Assembly: GCF_025024155.1 (NCBI RefSeq)
Contig: NW_026251714.1
Location: forward strand, 620,001-684,000
From: Gamsiella multidivaricata
Lineage: Eukaryota; Mortierellomycota; Mortierellomycetes; Mortierellales; Mortierellaceae
Length of the DNA: 64,000 nt
Direction: 5' to 3'
The notes under the pieces were generated by a model, which searched no databases, was not told where the DNA came from, and saw only the letters and a program-made list of their open reading frames with translations. The position numbers and the translations under genes are program-made. This document shows, piece after piece, positions 10,020 through 21,379 of the stretch; the first letter of the stretch is position 1; the number at the start of each line of letters is the position of its first letter.

Positions 10020-10598
10020 ATGAGCTCGTCCACTTGGCTTGGGAAGACGATGATTCCCTCGCCGATGAGGACTTTTGCAGCCAACGTGGCCATTCGGGGT
10101 ACTATTGAGGATATTATATGCCCGGTATCCCTGATGCCTCCCCCATCCACCCAGGACCCTCAAGCATCGACCACGACCGAGCACTCCATCGAGAGAGCCA
10201 CAACTGCAAGTCAAGACTCAGTTATCGAGGGCACGTCTTCCGAGTACGAGTCCCAGACGAGTCGCATGAGCTCGGACTTCTCTAGCAGCGCGAGTTCGGA
10301 CTCTTCTAGCCGTACGACTTCTCGCTCCGCCCGTTCAGGCCACTCCGGTGCATTTAGCTCCAGTCGCTCGTATCGAAGTGACACCCCCCACCCCGCCGCC
10401 CTGCCAGGTCCTGTCGCCCCGTCTCGCTCCCCCCGTGCTATTCGACCCACTTCGCTGTCGGCTCAGGATACCGTCGTACGACCCAAGCCGAATGGCTTCA
10501 AGGTAGCTGTATCCCCGAATGAGCACAAGAAGCTCAAGATCAAGGTCGAAGCCTCTGACAAAACAGAGAGCATCAAGATGTCATTCCATTTCAAGTAA
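10020..10598 (+). CDS. Ser-rich orphan protein
   Basis: I do not recognise this 192-residue frame. Residues about 45-145 are low complexity, Ser/Thr/Pro/Arg rich (SSASSDSSSRTTSRSARSG), as in disordered regulatory proteins. The last 35 residues look more conserved: VAVSPNEHKKLKIKVEAS and a KMSFHFK end. The N-terminus is uncertain: another ATG at 10007 opens an overlapping acidic frame of 33 codons that runs past this start. Splicing joining the two was tried, but no donor/acceptor pair keeps frame. It follows the PLP gene by 331 bp on the same strand. A real gene is likely given the frame length and Ser bias, but its product is unknown. Confidence 0.55.
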   Translation: MSSSTWLGKTMIPSPMRTFAANVAIRGTIEDIICPVSLMPPPSTQDPQASTTTEHSIERATTASQDSVIEGTSSEYESQTSRMSSDFSSSASSDSSSRTTSRSARSGHSGAFSSSRSYRSDTPHPAALPGPVAPSRSPRAIRPTSLSAQDTVVRPKPNGFKVAVSPNEHKKLKIKVEASDKTESIKMSFHFK

Positions 10599-11365
10599 AC
10601 CCCTACATCCTGCGTTCCTTCTTTCTCTCCTCTCTTTGTAGTGACTTTACCGTATTTATATTTCATTTCTCACATTGCATAGTTCATAACATCTGGGGTT
10701 ATCATGAGGAGGTCAATAAATGACTTGATATAATGGAACGAGTTGAAATGAAGTGAAATGGGCAGCGCTCTGGCGGCCTCTGAAGGCATGGAAACGAAGG
10801 CAGGTTGGGGTTTGAAAGCACTCGTGGAGCTATACGCTGTGTAGGCCGAGATGGTGTCGACATGCCTATATGCATAAAAAGAAAAAGAGGGCAGCTTTAT
10901 ACTCTTGAAGCGCGACGAACATCCCTTCTTCTGATGTATACTCAGCTCCATCACTCTCGAACCATGCTTGCACCTTGCGCTGGACTGATATGGCTGCCAA
11001 CGACTTTGCTATCCATAGGTTCCAGAGGATCAGGACATAGCACCTCTTTTCGATCTACTTCAATCTAGACTGGAGAACGAAGATGAACCATGGAATAGAT
11101 GAAGGATCAGTGCGTGACATGAGTATGAGTCAAGAGTAAGAGCAACCTGGCATAACACATGGTCATGGACCTGATTGCCAAGAGAAAATATTTGTATTGC
11201 GTGCTGCGCCCAAGAGTGAAAACAGCCAATCAGACGGCAGGATAAAGGTAATATGTACTTTCATCGCTCGCTAGGCTCAGCAGCCCCGCCCTGACCGGCC
11301 CTTCGCAGCACAGCGACAATCGTACCGACCGACTCTTTCAGTCGCCCTGGAGCCGCAGCATCAGG

Positions 11366-11399
<34 letters not shown>

Positions 11400-12211
11400 C
11401 AGCAACAGCAACAGCGCAAGTCCTACGACCTGCTCATTCAGTCTACTACAGCTCCGACTATACATCGTCTGGAAAAGTCTGATCGTCTTATTGGGTTTAG
11501 GAGGTTGCACTAGGCAAGAGTGTCACGATCGAGAACTGTTTGGCAATGACGCTTTCCTCATCGTCATCTCCACCTTCAGGATGTCCACTTGGAGGAAGGA
11601 GGGGGTGGGAGGGCTGGATCCCCTGCACCGATAACAACGATTAGTACGGGAGGAACTTTGCCAACAAGGACATCGTCATCGGGCCGGGAAGTCCTTCACC
11701 GATAAAGTCAAATCCAAACCGAAGAGGCAGATTGACGGTGGAATTGAGGCGAGAGGATACTGTGAGGTGGGTTACGTTGTGTGTATTTGCATCCACCATC
11801 GGCCAGTTGCTCTGCTTTTAGAGTATGTTTGCTTACGACCGAACATTATCTTGCCCAAGGCTAGCCATATCCATTGATACAGAGCACTTTTTTTACTATT
11901 GTCTTCCCAGAAGAACAGAATAACTAGAAAGTATTTTTTCGGCAGCTTCCCAAGGGCAACAGAAAGGTGGCGTCAGAAGGAAGTATTGGATGGACAGCGG
12001 TCGGTACCCAGAATATATTGATGTGCTCGATGGTCCCCTCTTTCCAAAAATGGACTCCGTACTCAACCCGTGTTTCTCTGATAGCAAATACGATCTCTTC
12101 GGCTTCTATTCGTAACACCTTGTGCTTGCTGCGTTGGTCGCGAAAGACCGGAGACCCATTCCTTTCAGCTTCATCCCTTTTTCGAATCAACCACCCACAA
12201 AACCATCAACC
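10599..12211. other. 1.6 kb intergenic region with a long poly(A) tract
   Basis: I see no convincing gene on either strand. A run of about 30 A lies at 11369-11396 after a GC-rich stretch. The COX12 promoter must lie at the right end; no clear TATA was found. Confidence 0.6.
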
Positions 12212-12999
12212 ATGTCTGACAACGCCGAGATCAAGATCGAGACCGGTACCGTAGATTGTCCTCAACTCAATCAGCGCCCTTCTTATTCCTCTTATTCCTT
12301 TTCCTTCTAATCCTCGCTTTACTGGCGAGAGATTGGATGTGTGGTTTATGTCTTGTAGCTCAAGGATCTGCCTATAACCCATACATCCGGAACGGACGGA
12401 GATAAACATATCCACACTTTTGAAAACGACCCTGCAACAGGATACACATGGACCAGCGCGTTTTTCTTTTTCGCCCGCACTTCTTTCTATCGCTCAATTG
12501 ATCGATCCTTACTCGTCCGGGCTGTTCTTTGGATATAATAAACGCGGATCGCGTCTGGCCTGGCACTAATATTTTTTTTTTTTTATCCGCGTCTGAAATA
12601 GCCCCCTTCGACGCTCGTTTCCCCAACACCAACCAGAGCAAGCACTGCTGGCAGGCGTACGGCGACTACTACAAGTGCATCAACGCCCGTGGCGAGGAGT
12701 TCACTCCCTGCCAAGAGTTCAAGAAGGTCTTCAAGAGCATCTGCCCCAACTCCTGGGTATGTACTTTACTGCTTACTTTTTGATCTGTTTCCTCTTTGGA
12801 ACTACTCTTTCATCCTTGCTCTGGATACCTTATCGGAACTCGGAATCATTTTTCAAGTGCCGTTTTTCATTGTGTGGATCCTAGATCTTGCCAGACTAAT
12901 TTATGGTATCTGGTCCTCTCTAATGCTTCATGATAATAGGTCGAGAAGTGGGATGAGCAGCGTGAGGAGGGCACCCTCCCCTTCAAGGTCACTGTTTAA
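12212..12999 (+). CDS. COX12: Cytochrome c oxidase subunit VIb (Cox12)
   Basis: Three exons: 12212-12245, 12602-12756 and 12940-12999, giving 82 residues; yeast Cox12 has 83. The core is FDARFPNTNQSKHCWQ, then YKCINARGEEF. The twin CX9C-CX10C motif is C27/C37 and C48/C59, the cysteines oxidised by the Mia40 pathway in the intermembrane space. The C-terminus is WVEKWDEQREEGTLPF. In the family this subunit bridges complex IV dimers on the intermembrane-space side. The first intron is long for this genome (356 nt), has a T-run near its acceptor, and contains another AG at 12357-12358 that might serve an alternative exon. The first exon codes only 11 residues. Confidence 0.96.
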
Positions 13000-14228
13000 A
13001 CAATAAAAACGCTTGACGTGATCGATTGCGCCCATACGCCCTCAAAAAGCCGAAAGCCGATATATATATATCTCTTGTCTCAACACTCTACTCTCAACTC
13101 AACTACAACCACTCGCCCATCCATACTAGAAAGACAAATGCAGCCGTCGCTTGCTTCGCCAAATAACATTCAATGAAGGAGAAAATAAGAAAGGAAAAGA
13201 ATAGGAAAGAGAAAGAAAAATAGAGTGGAAGTTTAAATAGAAGAGGGATAGTATGGATTCTTCTTTTGTTTTCAGGTTGCATCTGTTGTTTTTTTGTCTT
13301 TTGTCGAGCAACTTTTGCATCAAACAATACAACGGATTCTTTTGAAGAACAAGAGAGGATAAGTCGTATAGAGAACCCCTTCATGGCATGTATCGTGCAT
13401 GAGCCGTGCATGTCATCCCAGCAATGCATAGCAAGGAAGCAAGGACATATCTGGGGCTAGATATAGTCGACAGTTATCCAGCAATGCTGTCCTGCTTGAT
13501 CATTTATCGTTCATACACCAAGTCGAACGCATGCGATTGACTTTTTTCTTTCACTGCCTGGCAACATTCTGTCTCGATTTTGAAATGCAGATGTCTGTGC
13601 ACTCGACGTATATACTTCTTTTATGAAAGCTCGCCATGAGGGTGAGTGACATGCATTGTGTATATGAAAATGGCACATGAAGAGTATATTTTGACTACGT
13701 TTCTCAGTCGCATATGCCTTTCTATGAGAATAAGACGCTACTGAATCAACTACACTAAGGCATAACAGATTCAGGAACGGAAAAGCTCTCGTTCGCCTGT
13801 TTGATGCTGGTAGCCTTGTTGCATGTCTATACCAAGGATTTGAGTGAAAAACGTTGCTCGCCTTGAAACGATTGCGGCAATGCTCTGGACGTGGACCTTC
13901 CATGAGCCTTATCCTCATCCAATTATTGTCTCTCTCACTTTCGTACTTGGGAAAGTGGGGTGTATGCCGAGTAAAGAAAGAGATGTTTATTGGGAAGAGG
14001 CATATGCTCTTTAATGCGATGTATTCTAACTTGCGTTGGACCATGGTCATGTTTCTTCCCAAAGGCTGCGTCAGAGTTGAGCAGCAGCACTCCTAGCCCT
14101 GCATTGCTCTCCATTACGACTCAGACCTATCGAGACCGGAACGCTCAACCAATAAAAAGAATCCCATTAGGTCCTGTGAGTGTCATTATACAAATCATGC
14201 GAGACTTTGGTACGAATTAAATGAGAGA

Positions 14229-14445
14229 GGGACCACTCCCCATCACCATGATTTTCTTTTGTCAGTAACGAGAGATCCATGGCTATGGGAAGAAACAAGC
14301 AAAGATCAAGTTTATCACGAACAAGGCGCAGCGCTCTATTGTTTCCCCCAAGAAGCGTGGCTAGGCATCACACCAGCTCTTAACCAATGCGAACTGACTT
14401 TCACAAAGTTACCCCAGCCCCATGACCAGTAGCGATGGGAACCCC
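14229..14445. repeat. Direct repeat, copy A
   Basis: First of two copies spaced 295-296 bp apart. It begins GGGACCACTCCCCATCACCA and ends AGCGATGGGAACCCC. The first 45 nt and the last 85 nt match copy B closely, while the middle differs. The two ends contain complementary CCCATC and GATGGG and could pair. Confidence 0.9.
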
Positions 14446-14524
14446 ATCAAGTCTTTAGTGTCAGAAAAACGAATGCGCGGAAAAGAGAAAGACCAGCGGA
14501 TTTAATCTGAAAGTGAATCTATCA

Positions 14525-14740
14525 GGGACCACCCCCCATCACCATGGTTCTCTCTTGTCATTAACGAAAGACCCAAGGCTTGGGAAGAGCGGAGCAGCGC
14601 ATCATGGTGACGAATGACACAGTGTTCCTTATATATGCTCCTCCTAGAAACGTGGCTAGGCATCACATCAGCTCTTAACCAATGCGAATTGCCTTTCACA
14701 AAGTTACCCCAGCCCCATAACCAGTAGCGATGGGAACCCC
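14525..14740. repeat. Direct repeat, copy B
   Basis: Second copy of the unit at 14229-14445, with the same ends (GGGACCACCCCCCATC and AGCGATGGGAACCCC) and the shared inner block CTCTTAACCAATGCGAA. It could be a duplicated small RNA gene or a fragment of a mobile element; nothing in it decides between these. Confidence 0.9.
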
Positions 14741-14900
14741 GTCATCCCATCATCTATGAAAATCGCAATCATTTTTGTACAATCCTCCTCCTCAAGCTTG
14801 TGAGAAACATTCTTACCATTGAACAGCGAACATCAAGGATCCGTAATGGTTAAAAAGAAAAGAGGAAGAGTCCTTATATAATGAATCATATATCCCTTGT

Positions 14901-15158
14901 CCTGAGGCCTATTCAACAGCGAATTGACCCAATTCGAATTTAAAATCGAGGCTGATATGATTGGCTATTCGTTACACACTTTACGCGCCCACGGTCAGGG
15001 CACAGAGCCACTTCTCTGTGTCTTCTCAAAAAAGAGTGTATTATTGGTTGAACCTTACGTTTGAAAACAACATCACGGATTCGAAGTGAGTGGCTTGCTG
15101 ATAAAATTAGCCAAATGGACAATAGGATACCTCGAAAGCCAATTCGAATTGGCCTCAG
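14901..15158. mobile_element. Possible MITE-like element (CTGAGGCC inverted ends)
   Basis: CTGAGGCCTATTC on the left (14901) faces GAATTGGCCTCAG on the right (ending 15158), enclosing about 258 bp with no coding frame. Each end also carries an AATTCGAATT core. No target-site duplication was recognised, so this is tentative. Confidence 0.3.
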
Positions 15159-15184
15159 AATTCATCCCACATGTGGGATGAATT
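15159..15184. repeat. 26-bp perfect palindrome
   Basis: AATTCATCCCACA followed by its exact reverse complement, centred on CATG. It lies six bases after another palindrome, GCCAATTCGAATTGGC (15138-15153). Confidence 0.95.
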
Positions 15185-15276
15185 TTTAAAGTTTACATAG
15201 GTCCTACGACTTCCTCTGATGTGACATGTTGAAGAGGTTCACACTCTTCCTTTGCTCTTCATCAACGAGCGACACA

Positions 15277-15815
15277 ATGAACAACAACCAGGAACGCCAC
15301 ATCGCAGACACCTCGCCTCAGGAATACCATCTTCGGCTTTGGACAAAGTTAGCAGACCCTCTGGACGCCAAAGTTTTAGATTATATATGGACATCCATAT
15401 TCATGCGGAGAGACTCCGTATCTTTGATGCTGTGGTGACCGACGTAAGTGGGTTTGATATATTAAAGTCGACGCCAAGTAAGGTTTCGTTCATGCACTTA
15501 CTTTACCGCATTTGATGGATTCAAACCTTCATCTAGCGCGAGCATGTGGCGTCGCTTAGAGCGATGGAGAATCACGTAGTCGCTGAAGAACAGACACAGA
15601 GCATCGTGAATGACGCCAAACGGAGAATGCAGGAGCAAACGAAGAGTACCAGTCCTAAGAAGCGTGCCACGAAGCCAACCAAACCACCAACTTCCGCGCT
15701 GTCGTCCTTCTCGTCAGCACCACAGCCCATGACCGGTAATATGCAGGTTACAGCAGCAGCGGCAGAAGCACGGAAGGTAGTCAGCCCGAAGATACCGTCT
15801 GAGAACACTTTCTAA
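15277..15815 (+). pseudogene. Fragmentary hypothetical gene, possibly decayed
   Basis: The text starting at ATG 15277 (HLRLWTKLADPLDAK) reads naturally but stops at 15438 unless the frame changes. In another frame RLRIFDAVVTD leads to a good GTAAGT donor at 15444. After an acceptor near 15538 the frame continues REHVASLRAMENHVVAEE, through a basic Ser/Pro/Lys stretch, to a stop at 15815. Joining the first two parts needs either a 38-nt intron or a frameshift. I do not recognise the product. Its style matches uncharacterised repeated families of Mortierella-type fungi, from memory only. It may be the 5' part of the broken gene that follows. Confidence 0.4.
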
Positions 15816-15929
15816 AGGCATTTTATCATCCGACTGAACAATATCAACCATCCTTATGACCATCTTCTTTGCAATAGCCCATTTTGTTAATCTCTAGCAA
15901 AGATTTACACTCTCTGGAAGGAACCAAAC

Positions 15930-17673
15930 ATGCACAGGAGGAAGGTACGTCCGCTAATGATTTCCCAAGCCAAATTTTCGTGCTCTTTTAGTACGCGCTC
16001 ATGTAACCTTTCCGCCAAGCCAATAGTAGTAAACCGATGGAGACAGGAAAACAGGGTGTTAGAGCGATTCCCTGCTCACAGCCAAGACATTGACAACCTG
16101 ACAACAGGAAACTTTGTGGCGGCACCCTCAGCAGCATCATCATCATCGTCGTTAAGAGCGACTCCTGGAGGTGCAGCATTAGTCCCAGAGTCGCCATTCG
16201 AAGCCGAACCAGGCGAGATAATGAATGTGTAACATTTGACTTTGCTTGGTGATCGGGTCAACTGCCGCGGTCGCGCTAGACAAGCCACGTTGCGATTTGT
16301 ACTGCATCGTGAACTGATCTGTGCACCTTCCGCTAGCCGCGAAATGAAGACGTCAACGTTGTGACCTTGGCCGCAATTGGAAAAGTGTTCGAGGCTCAAG
16401 ATTTCGACTTTACTGGGTCGATTGGTGCCATTAATCTTGGAGCTGAATTCAATGGCTATTTCAGAAAGAGCAGCGGGCAGAAATACGACAAGAGATTTTT
16501 CCCAGACTTTCTGTAAGTGAACAAGTTACTTTTGCCAGTCAGTTCTGAGCGTTACCAACTAAACTAACGTCGCTTGTGCATTGTCATTTTCAAGGCGGTG
16601 AACGGTATCCTATCCTTACGGGATCTAACACAGCTGCAAGAAGAGTGCTTCGGCCAATTTTACGAAAAAATTCTAAAAGCAGTGAATGCAGACATCCCGG
16701 AGCCACAAGAGGATGCAGTTATGGAGTCTCTTCGCGAATCTCGAAAATGTAAAGATGTATGTTGGTTTCTTCGGGTTTGCTTGCTCAAAATGAATTTTTG
16801 GTTCTGCAGCACTGACTTTAGTCTTTTGTTTGGCATAGGCTTATGAGCTTAAGCTTTGTAAGGTTCGCGACGTTGGCCTGGCTCGTAGTGCGTTGCAGGC
16901 GGCGGTGAAAGAAGCGAAAAAGTCGTCCCTGAAACGACGGATGTGAAAACTTGAGCAGTACCAAGACAAATCCCGTCTCGGAGGCTGATCAGATCTCCTC
17001 ATTCATTTTGCCAATGCTGGCATGCATCATGACTAGGCCGGATGAATGTCGACTTGCACAGTAAGTGCGTTGATGGTCACATATGTAGCCAGCGAATTTT
17101 TATCAACCATTTTGTGGCCTCGAGTGTCAAAAAGTGGAACTTCCGGTGTTGCCAGTAATGTTTTAATGATGCCATTAACATAACTACCACCATAGCACCG
17201 CCACCTCGCCAACATCTGGAAGTGTCTTTGTGGCAAAACATAACAAAAGCCTTGATATTGGCTTTGGAAAAGTTTCGTTTGCCCGCGATGTTGCCAAAGA
17301 TACTGGAGACATTTGCAGACTGGCCATATGGGCCAAACGCGTGTTAGACCAGCTAGGCCAACAGTATTCAGGAATGGAGGAGGCCTGCGTGCCGTTCTTC
17401 CAAATCGTGTCCACCAAGTGCATCATCTATCAAATGAGGCGCGTCGGCACAATTTGTGTCGCTGTACAAGTGGGCGAGATGGAGATTGTCCAAGATCTTC
17501 CTGAACTGCTATTGTTCGAGCCCCATGTGTTTACCTGGCTTGCCTTGGACTTCACCTTCACCAGGTTGCTACAGAACACTAACACGGTGACCAAGAACAA
17601 GAGAACGTCCTTACCTGGCCTCTATTATCATGGCCTGTGCAACCCATCGACCAGAAAAATGGCGAAGGTCTGA
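15930..17673 (+). pseudogene. Decayed member of an expanded fungal accessory family
   Basis: Several coding-like blocks follow in order: an exon ending PFEAEPGEIMN at about 16228 that joins in phase to NEDVNVVTLAAIGKVF after the acceptor at 16335; a Tyr/Phe-rich segment ending KRFFPDF near 16512; SLRDLTQLQEECFGQFYEKI (16596-16757) spliced to AYELKLCKVRD (16839-16946); SEADQISSFILPMLACI (near 16979); and a long frame 17230-17673 with FGKVSFARD, DICRLAIWAKRVLDQLG and VPFFQIVSTKC. The junction at 16513 breaks frame by one base, and another break lies near 16940. The blocks resemble uncharacterised Mortierellaceae proteins that exist in many copies; I recall the pattern but cannot verify it. Function unknown. 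Confidence 0.45.
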
Positions 17674-17876
17674 AAAGTCTCGGCTCTTCGTAAATAGTGG
17701 CGACTAAGCTGCTTAGAGTGAGGGCGTCAACGTCGCCGCGTCATTAGTATTTTTTTCTGCGAATCCATCCGTAGAGCGATGTTGAGGCTGACAGCAGGGT
17801 CTACGAGTTGAGTTGGCCAAACCAGATTAGACGTTTTTCTATTTAATCATTCAAAAAAGTAAAGTTAACCTGGAGA

Positions 17877-18834
17877 ATGGATTTCAAGGATGGTGTGGAC
17901 AGCATTCGCTGCTGGCTGCTTGGGGATATCTTGGAGAGTCGTCTCAGCGGTTCAACTCCGTCTTTAAACGATGTAGTTTACAGAGATAAGCGTGTCCTCA
18001 CCCACATTGCTGGTTGGAATGGAAACTCTCCAGAGGGCGTACAGTCGCAAGTTCTATTTTGCAACTTGCGGTTGAAGCAGTCAAGTATTCAGTCCAATTG
18101 GATAATTTATTTGAACAGTTCACTTCCCCAAAACAACGCGCTCTGGCCACACAGCCCCAGCCCCAGCCCCAGCCCCAGCCCCTAGTCCACTAAAAACCAA
18201 ATGTCCTGGCTCTGACACCTAATTCTTTTCAAAGTATCATGCAGAGCAACAGCATAACCCATTTGTACCCCATGTCGCCATATCAAGAACATTAGATATG
18301 CGCCCTTACACAGCCGTCCGCATACTCAAGGAGGAAGACAAAATTCATCAAGCAATGGCGATATGGCCGCTTTCGGGAACGATTGCATCCACAATTGCTG
18401 TGTCCAGGTTTCAACCCTGTTTGAGTACCGAAAGATTCATTTACAGGCTCTGGGAGTCAATACAATGGTGGATCAAATCAATCGCGCTTCAGGAAGAGGT
18501 CATGGAGCGGAATGCAGGAAACGAAGAAGACATTACCAGTCAGAAGGGCTTCTCTGTCCTGAGCTGCCTCAGTATAATCCATAGTGAAGGGCCCTCACAA
18601 GCGAGCTTTGAATTCGTCCTCAAGGTAATGGGTCGCGAGGAATACAAGGGAACGTTACCATCACTCAAGGAGAATGATTTCGCGGATGAGGACAGTTTCG
18701 ATAATGATATGATGGATGGCGATGACAACTCTGATGCTGATTACGAGGACACGGAACTAGTTACCGATGGTCAAGAGATGCAGGTAGTCAAACCTGTTCT
18801 CCGCGGCCGCACTGTGGATAAGATGTTATATTGA
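17877..18834 (+). pseudogene. Fragmentary orphan frames, acidic C-terminus
   Basis: Coding-like text occurs in more than one frame: ATG 17877 (MDFKDGVDSIRCWLLGD), then in another frame LQLAVEAVKYSVQLDNLFEQ leading into a Pro-Gln or Ser-Pro repeat from CAGCCC units near 18150-18182, then a clean 178-codon frame from 18298 to 18834. The last contains RFIYRLWESIQWWIKSI, SFEFVLKVMGREEYKG and an Asp-rich tail (NDMMDGDDNSDADYED). No family recognised. The frame changes suggest decay or missed introns. Confidence 0.4.
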
Positions 18835-21379
18835 GAGCTAACCTTCGGGCAGCTCTTGATACGATGGAATTCTTTATTGATTTGCATGGGCTAAGGAACA
18901 TATAAACATGAACATGCCTAAATAAATATTCAATTGGACTGAATCCTTGGCTGCTTCTCCAACGAGTTGCGAAATAGAACTTGCGTTCGAGTGCGACTGA
19001 ACAGTAGTAGGTCAACAGCCAACCAATCTTAACGTTTCCTTATGGGCTGGTAAAATTGGCGAGGACGCGCAGAAACGTAGAGAACATGATGGCCAGCAAA
19101 GGAGGTGGGAACGATTAGAGTACGGTAGAACGCAAAGGCTCCAAGGATCCAAGCATGCCTTTCCAAAAAAATAAAATAAAATAAAATAAGGAAGAATGCA
19201 AGTGCAAGACATGACAGCAGCATATGATAGATTGATGCAAGGAGCGGATTAGGACAAAAATGCGAATGGCATAGAGAAGGATGGTTGGCCAGGTACGCGT
19301 GCTTCTTTGGGTTAGAATTGATAGAATTGATGTCTACAAGAAGAGAGAGGGCAGGCATTAAAGAGCTTGATGCGTACAGCGAGCGGGGTGTAGGCATTGA
19401 AGAGATGTCATTAGCCAGAGAGAGATATATGATCCTTTATAATAATGGGGGTTTTCAGGTACGGCAGGGTAAAATACGAAAAGGAGGCAACTTCCCAGCA
19501 ACAATGGGGCTCAGTTCCGGCACGTCGCCTTCTGCGGATGTACATCTGGGTAGTGCTGCTACCGACTGGATGTCATCAGCTTATCTTTAAAACTGTAAAC
19601 GAAGTGGATCCTTCTTCACATCAGACCACTCGAAACTCGGCCATAAACAAACGTTGACGCTGTCTTTGTCTTTGGACGCGTTCTTCTATTTGTGAATAGA
19701 ATGTGTTGTATTGTATGTGCACTAGTATCTCTCTCGATTTCGTGGAAGAGAAGCAAGGAGAGATTGTCATGGGCGCCCAAAAATAATCAAAATCAAACAG
19801 GTGAGCTCGCACTTTTGTAATAAAGTTACTGGCATTGGGCCAAGCAGATTCTGCCTGTTGTGTGGATACGGATTGTTGCCGAAGATATGCACGTAAAATA
19901 ATAGATTTGAACCTTTGCATGGACATGCATGGTGCATCAGATGAGATGGATGACCATGCAGAATATGTACATATATATATTTTAAGCAATATATGCTACG
20001 TAAGAATAAGGCCGGAGGACTTCCAGGGGCAGGGCAGGGGGCAGGGACCATGGATCAGGGATCAGGGACCAGGGGCAGGACAAGGACGCTGTGCAGCGGA
20101 GCAGGTATTGAGCTGCACTTGATTCTCAGGTGATAGTTATGGCCATGATCCAGCTTTCTCTTTATTTTTGCAGGGTCCAGGAAGGAAAGCGAAGAAGGAG
20201 AGGTATCTTTTGATGGGTGTCAAAGTCGAATCCGTCAAAGACTGATAATGACAATGGTGATACGGATGGTTGATGGGCAACTTAAAAAATGAATGAAGGG
20301 GGCTATTTTTTTTTTTTTTTTTTTTTTTTGGGTGGGTTGAAACGGGCTGCGACCGATGATCGATCCCCACTAGTTTTCTACCCCACAACTTACAAAAAAA
20401 AAAAAAAAAAAAGGTACGGTCAGGCACAACAACTGCATTCTTTCGTCCTGTGAAATACAGTGTTGTTGTTGTTGTTGTTACTGCTGTTGTTGTCATTGTT
20501 GTCGTTGTTGTTACTGCTGCGACTCATGTTCCTGTGATGGATCGGAAACAGGAGCAGAAGGACGGATGTTTGTGCGTCCGTTGTCATGTCGGTGGGGTGT
20601 CATCATGTTCGCCCTCCTTGCTGCTGTTTATCACATACACCCAAAGATGGGCGAGGCGAAATGAAGCAGTGAACAACTGCGGCCATGGTCACCCGGACAG
20701 TGCATGTGGCCGTTCATGTTCCCATATTTCTATTTTTTCTAATTAATAATGTATGTTCGTGAGTGAATGAAGGAATGAACGTGGATGTGGGGGTGTATGT
20801 GTATTACAAGTAGTTCAGGCGGTTGTCCACCCCCAAAAAGAAGAATGCGTCCCTTTTTTATTTTTTATTTTTATTTTAATTAGCCTTACTCTTTCTACTC
20901 TCTACTTCACACCTCCACCTCGTCCCTTCGAACCCTCTGCTTCCTTTTCTCTACTTCCTCCTTGTTCCCTCGCTCATTAGCCTCGCGCTTCTCATTCTTA
21001 ATCTCGCTCGCATTCTCATTCTCATTCTCATCTCCTTTGGACAAAGCCCTGTTCCAAACACCCCTTTCCTATTCTATCACTTGGCCATCCCAACAGGAAC
21101 GCGATCCTTTATTCTTTAATCATCCTCAACTGCCTCTCCTGATCCATTGGACACGCTCCTGCTTCTCCAACAGGCTCCGTCTTCACGCGTGGAAAGAGGG
21201 GTCATTTACTGCAGCATCACTGATATCCCCTTCGTCAATCCGTTCGCCCTTTGTCCGATCGTCTTTCGTTCCTTCTTTTCTACCTCCTCGAAATAACCCT
21301 CTTTTTACCCGTCGGTCCGTTATTTTTATTTTATCACATCCTCTCTCAAGCACATCCTACCTTCACACGCCCTTTTAAA
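18835..21379. other. 2.5 kb intergenic region rich in simple repeats
   Basis: It contains a G-rich block (20026-20090), a T-run (about 20310-20330), an A-run (about 20394-20412), a GTT array (20460-20515) and a strongly TC-rich leader (20880-21370) before the MSP-domain gene. No protein or RNA gene was recognised. Confidence 0.65.
20026..20046 (+). other. Predicted G-quadruplex motif
   Basis: Four G-runs of 4, 3, 5 and 3 are separated by CA dinucleotides, followed by more CAGGG/CAGGGA units to about 20080. The sequence pattern fits an intramolecular quadruplex. Confidence 0.75.

Larger units (their letters stand above)
13000..15276. other. Gene-poor region with duplicated element and palindromes
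   Basis: No convincing coding frame was found in 2.3 kb. The stretch holds a tandem duplication (14229-14445 and 14525-14740), a possible inverted-repeat element (14901-15158) and a 26-bp perfect palindrome (15159-15184). The remaining text is AT-richer than the gene regions. Confidence 0.65.

Noticed and set aside
11369..11396. Poly(A) end of a SINE or retrocopy
   Set aside because: No gene-like or tRNA-like sequence and no target duplication was found upstream; it resembles other homopolymers in the window.
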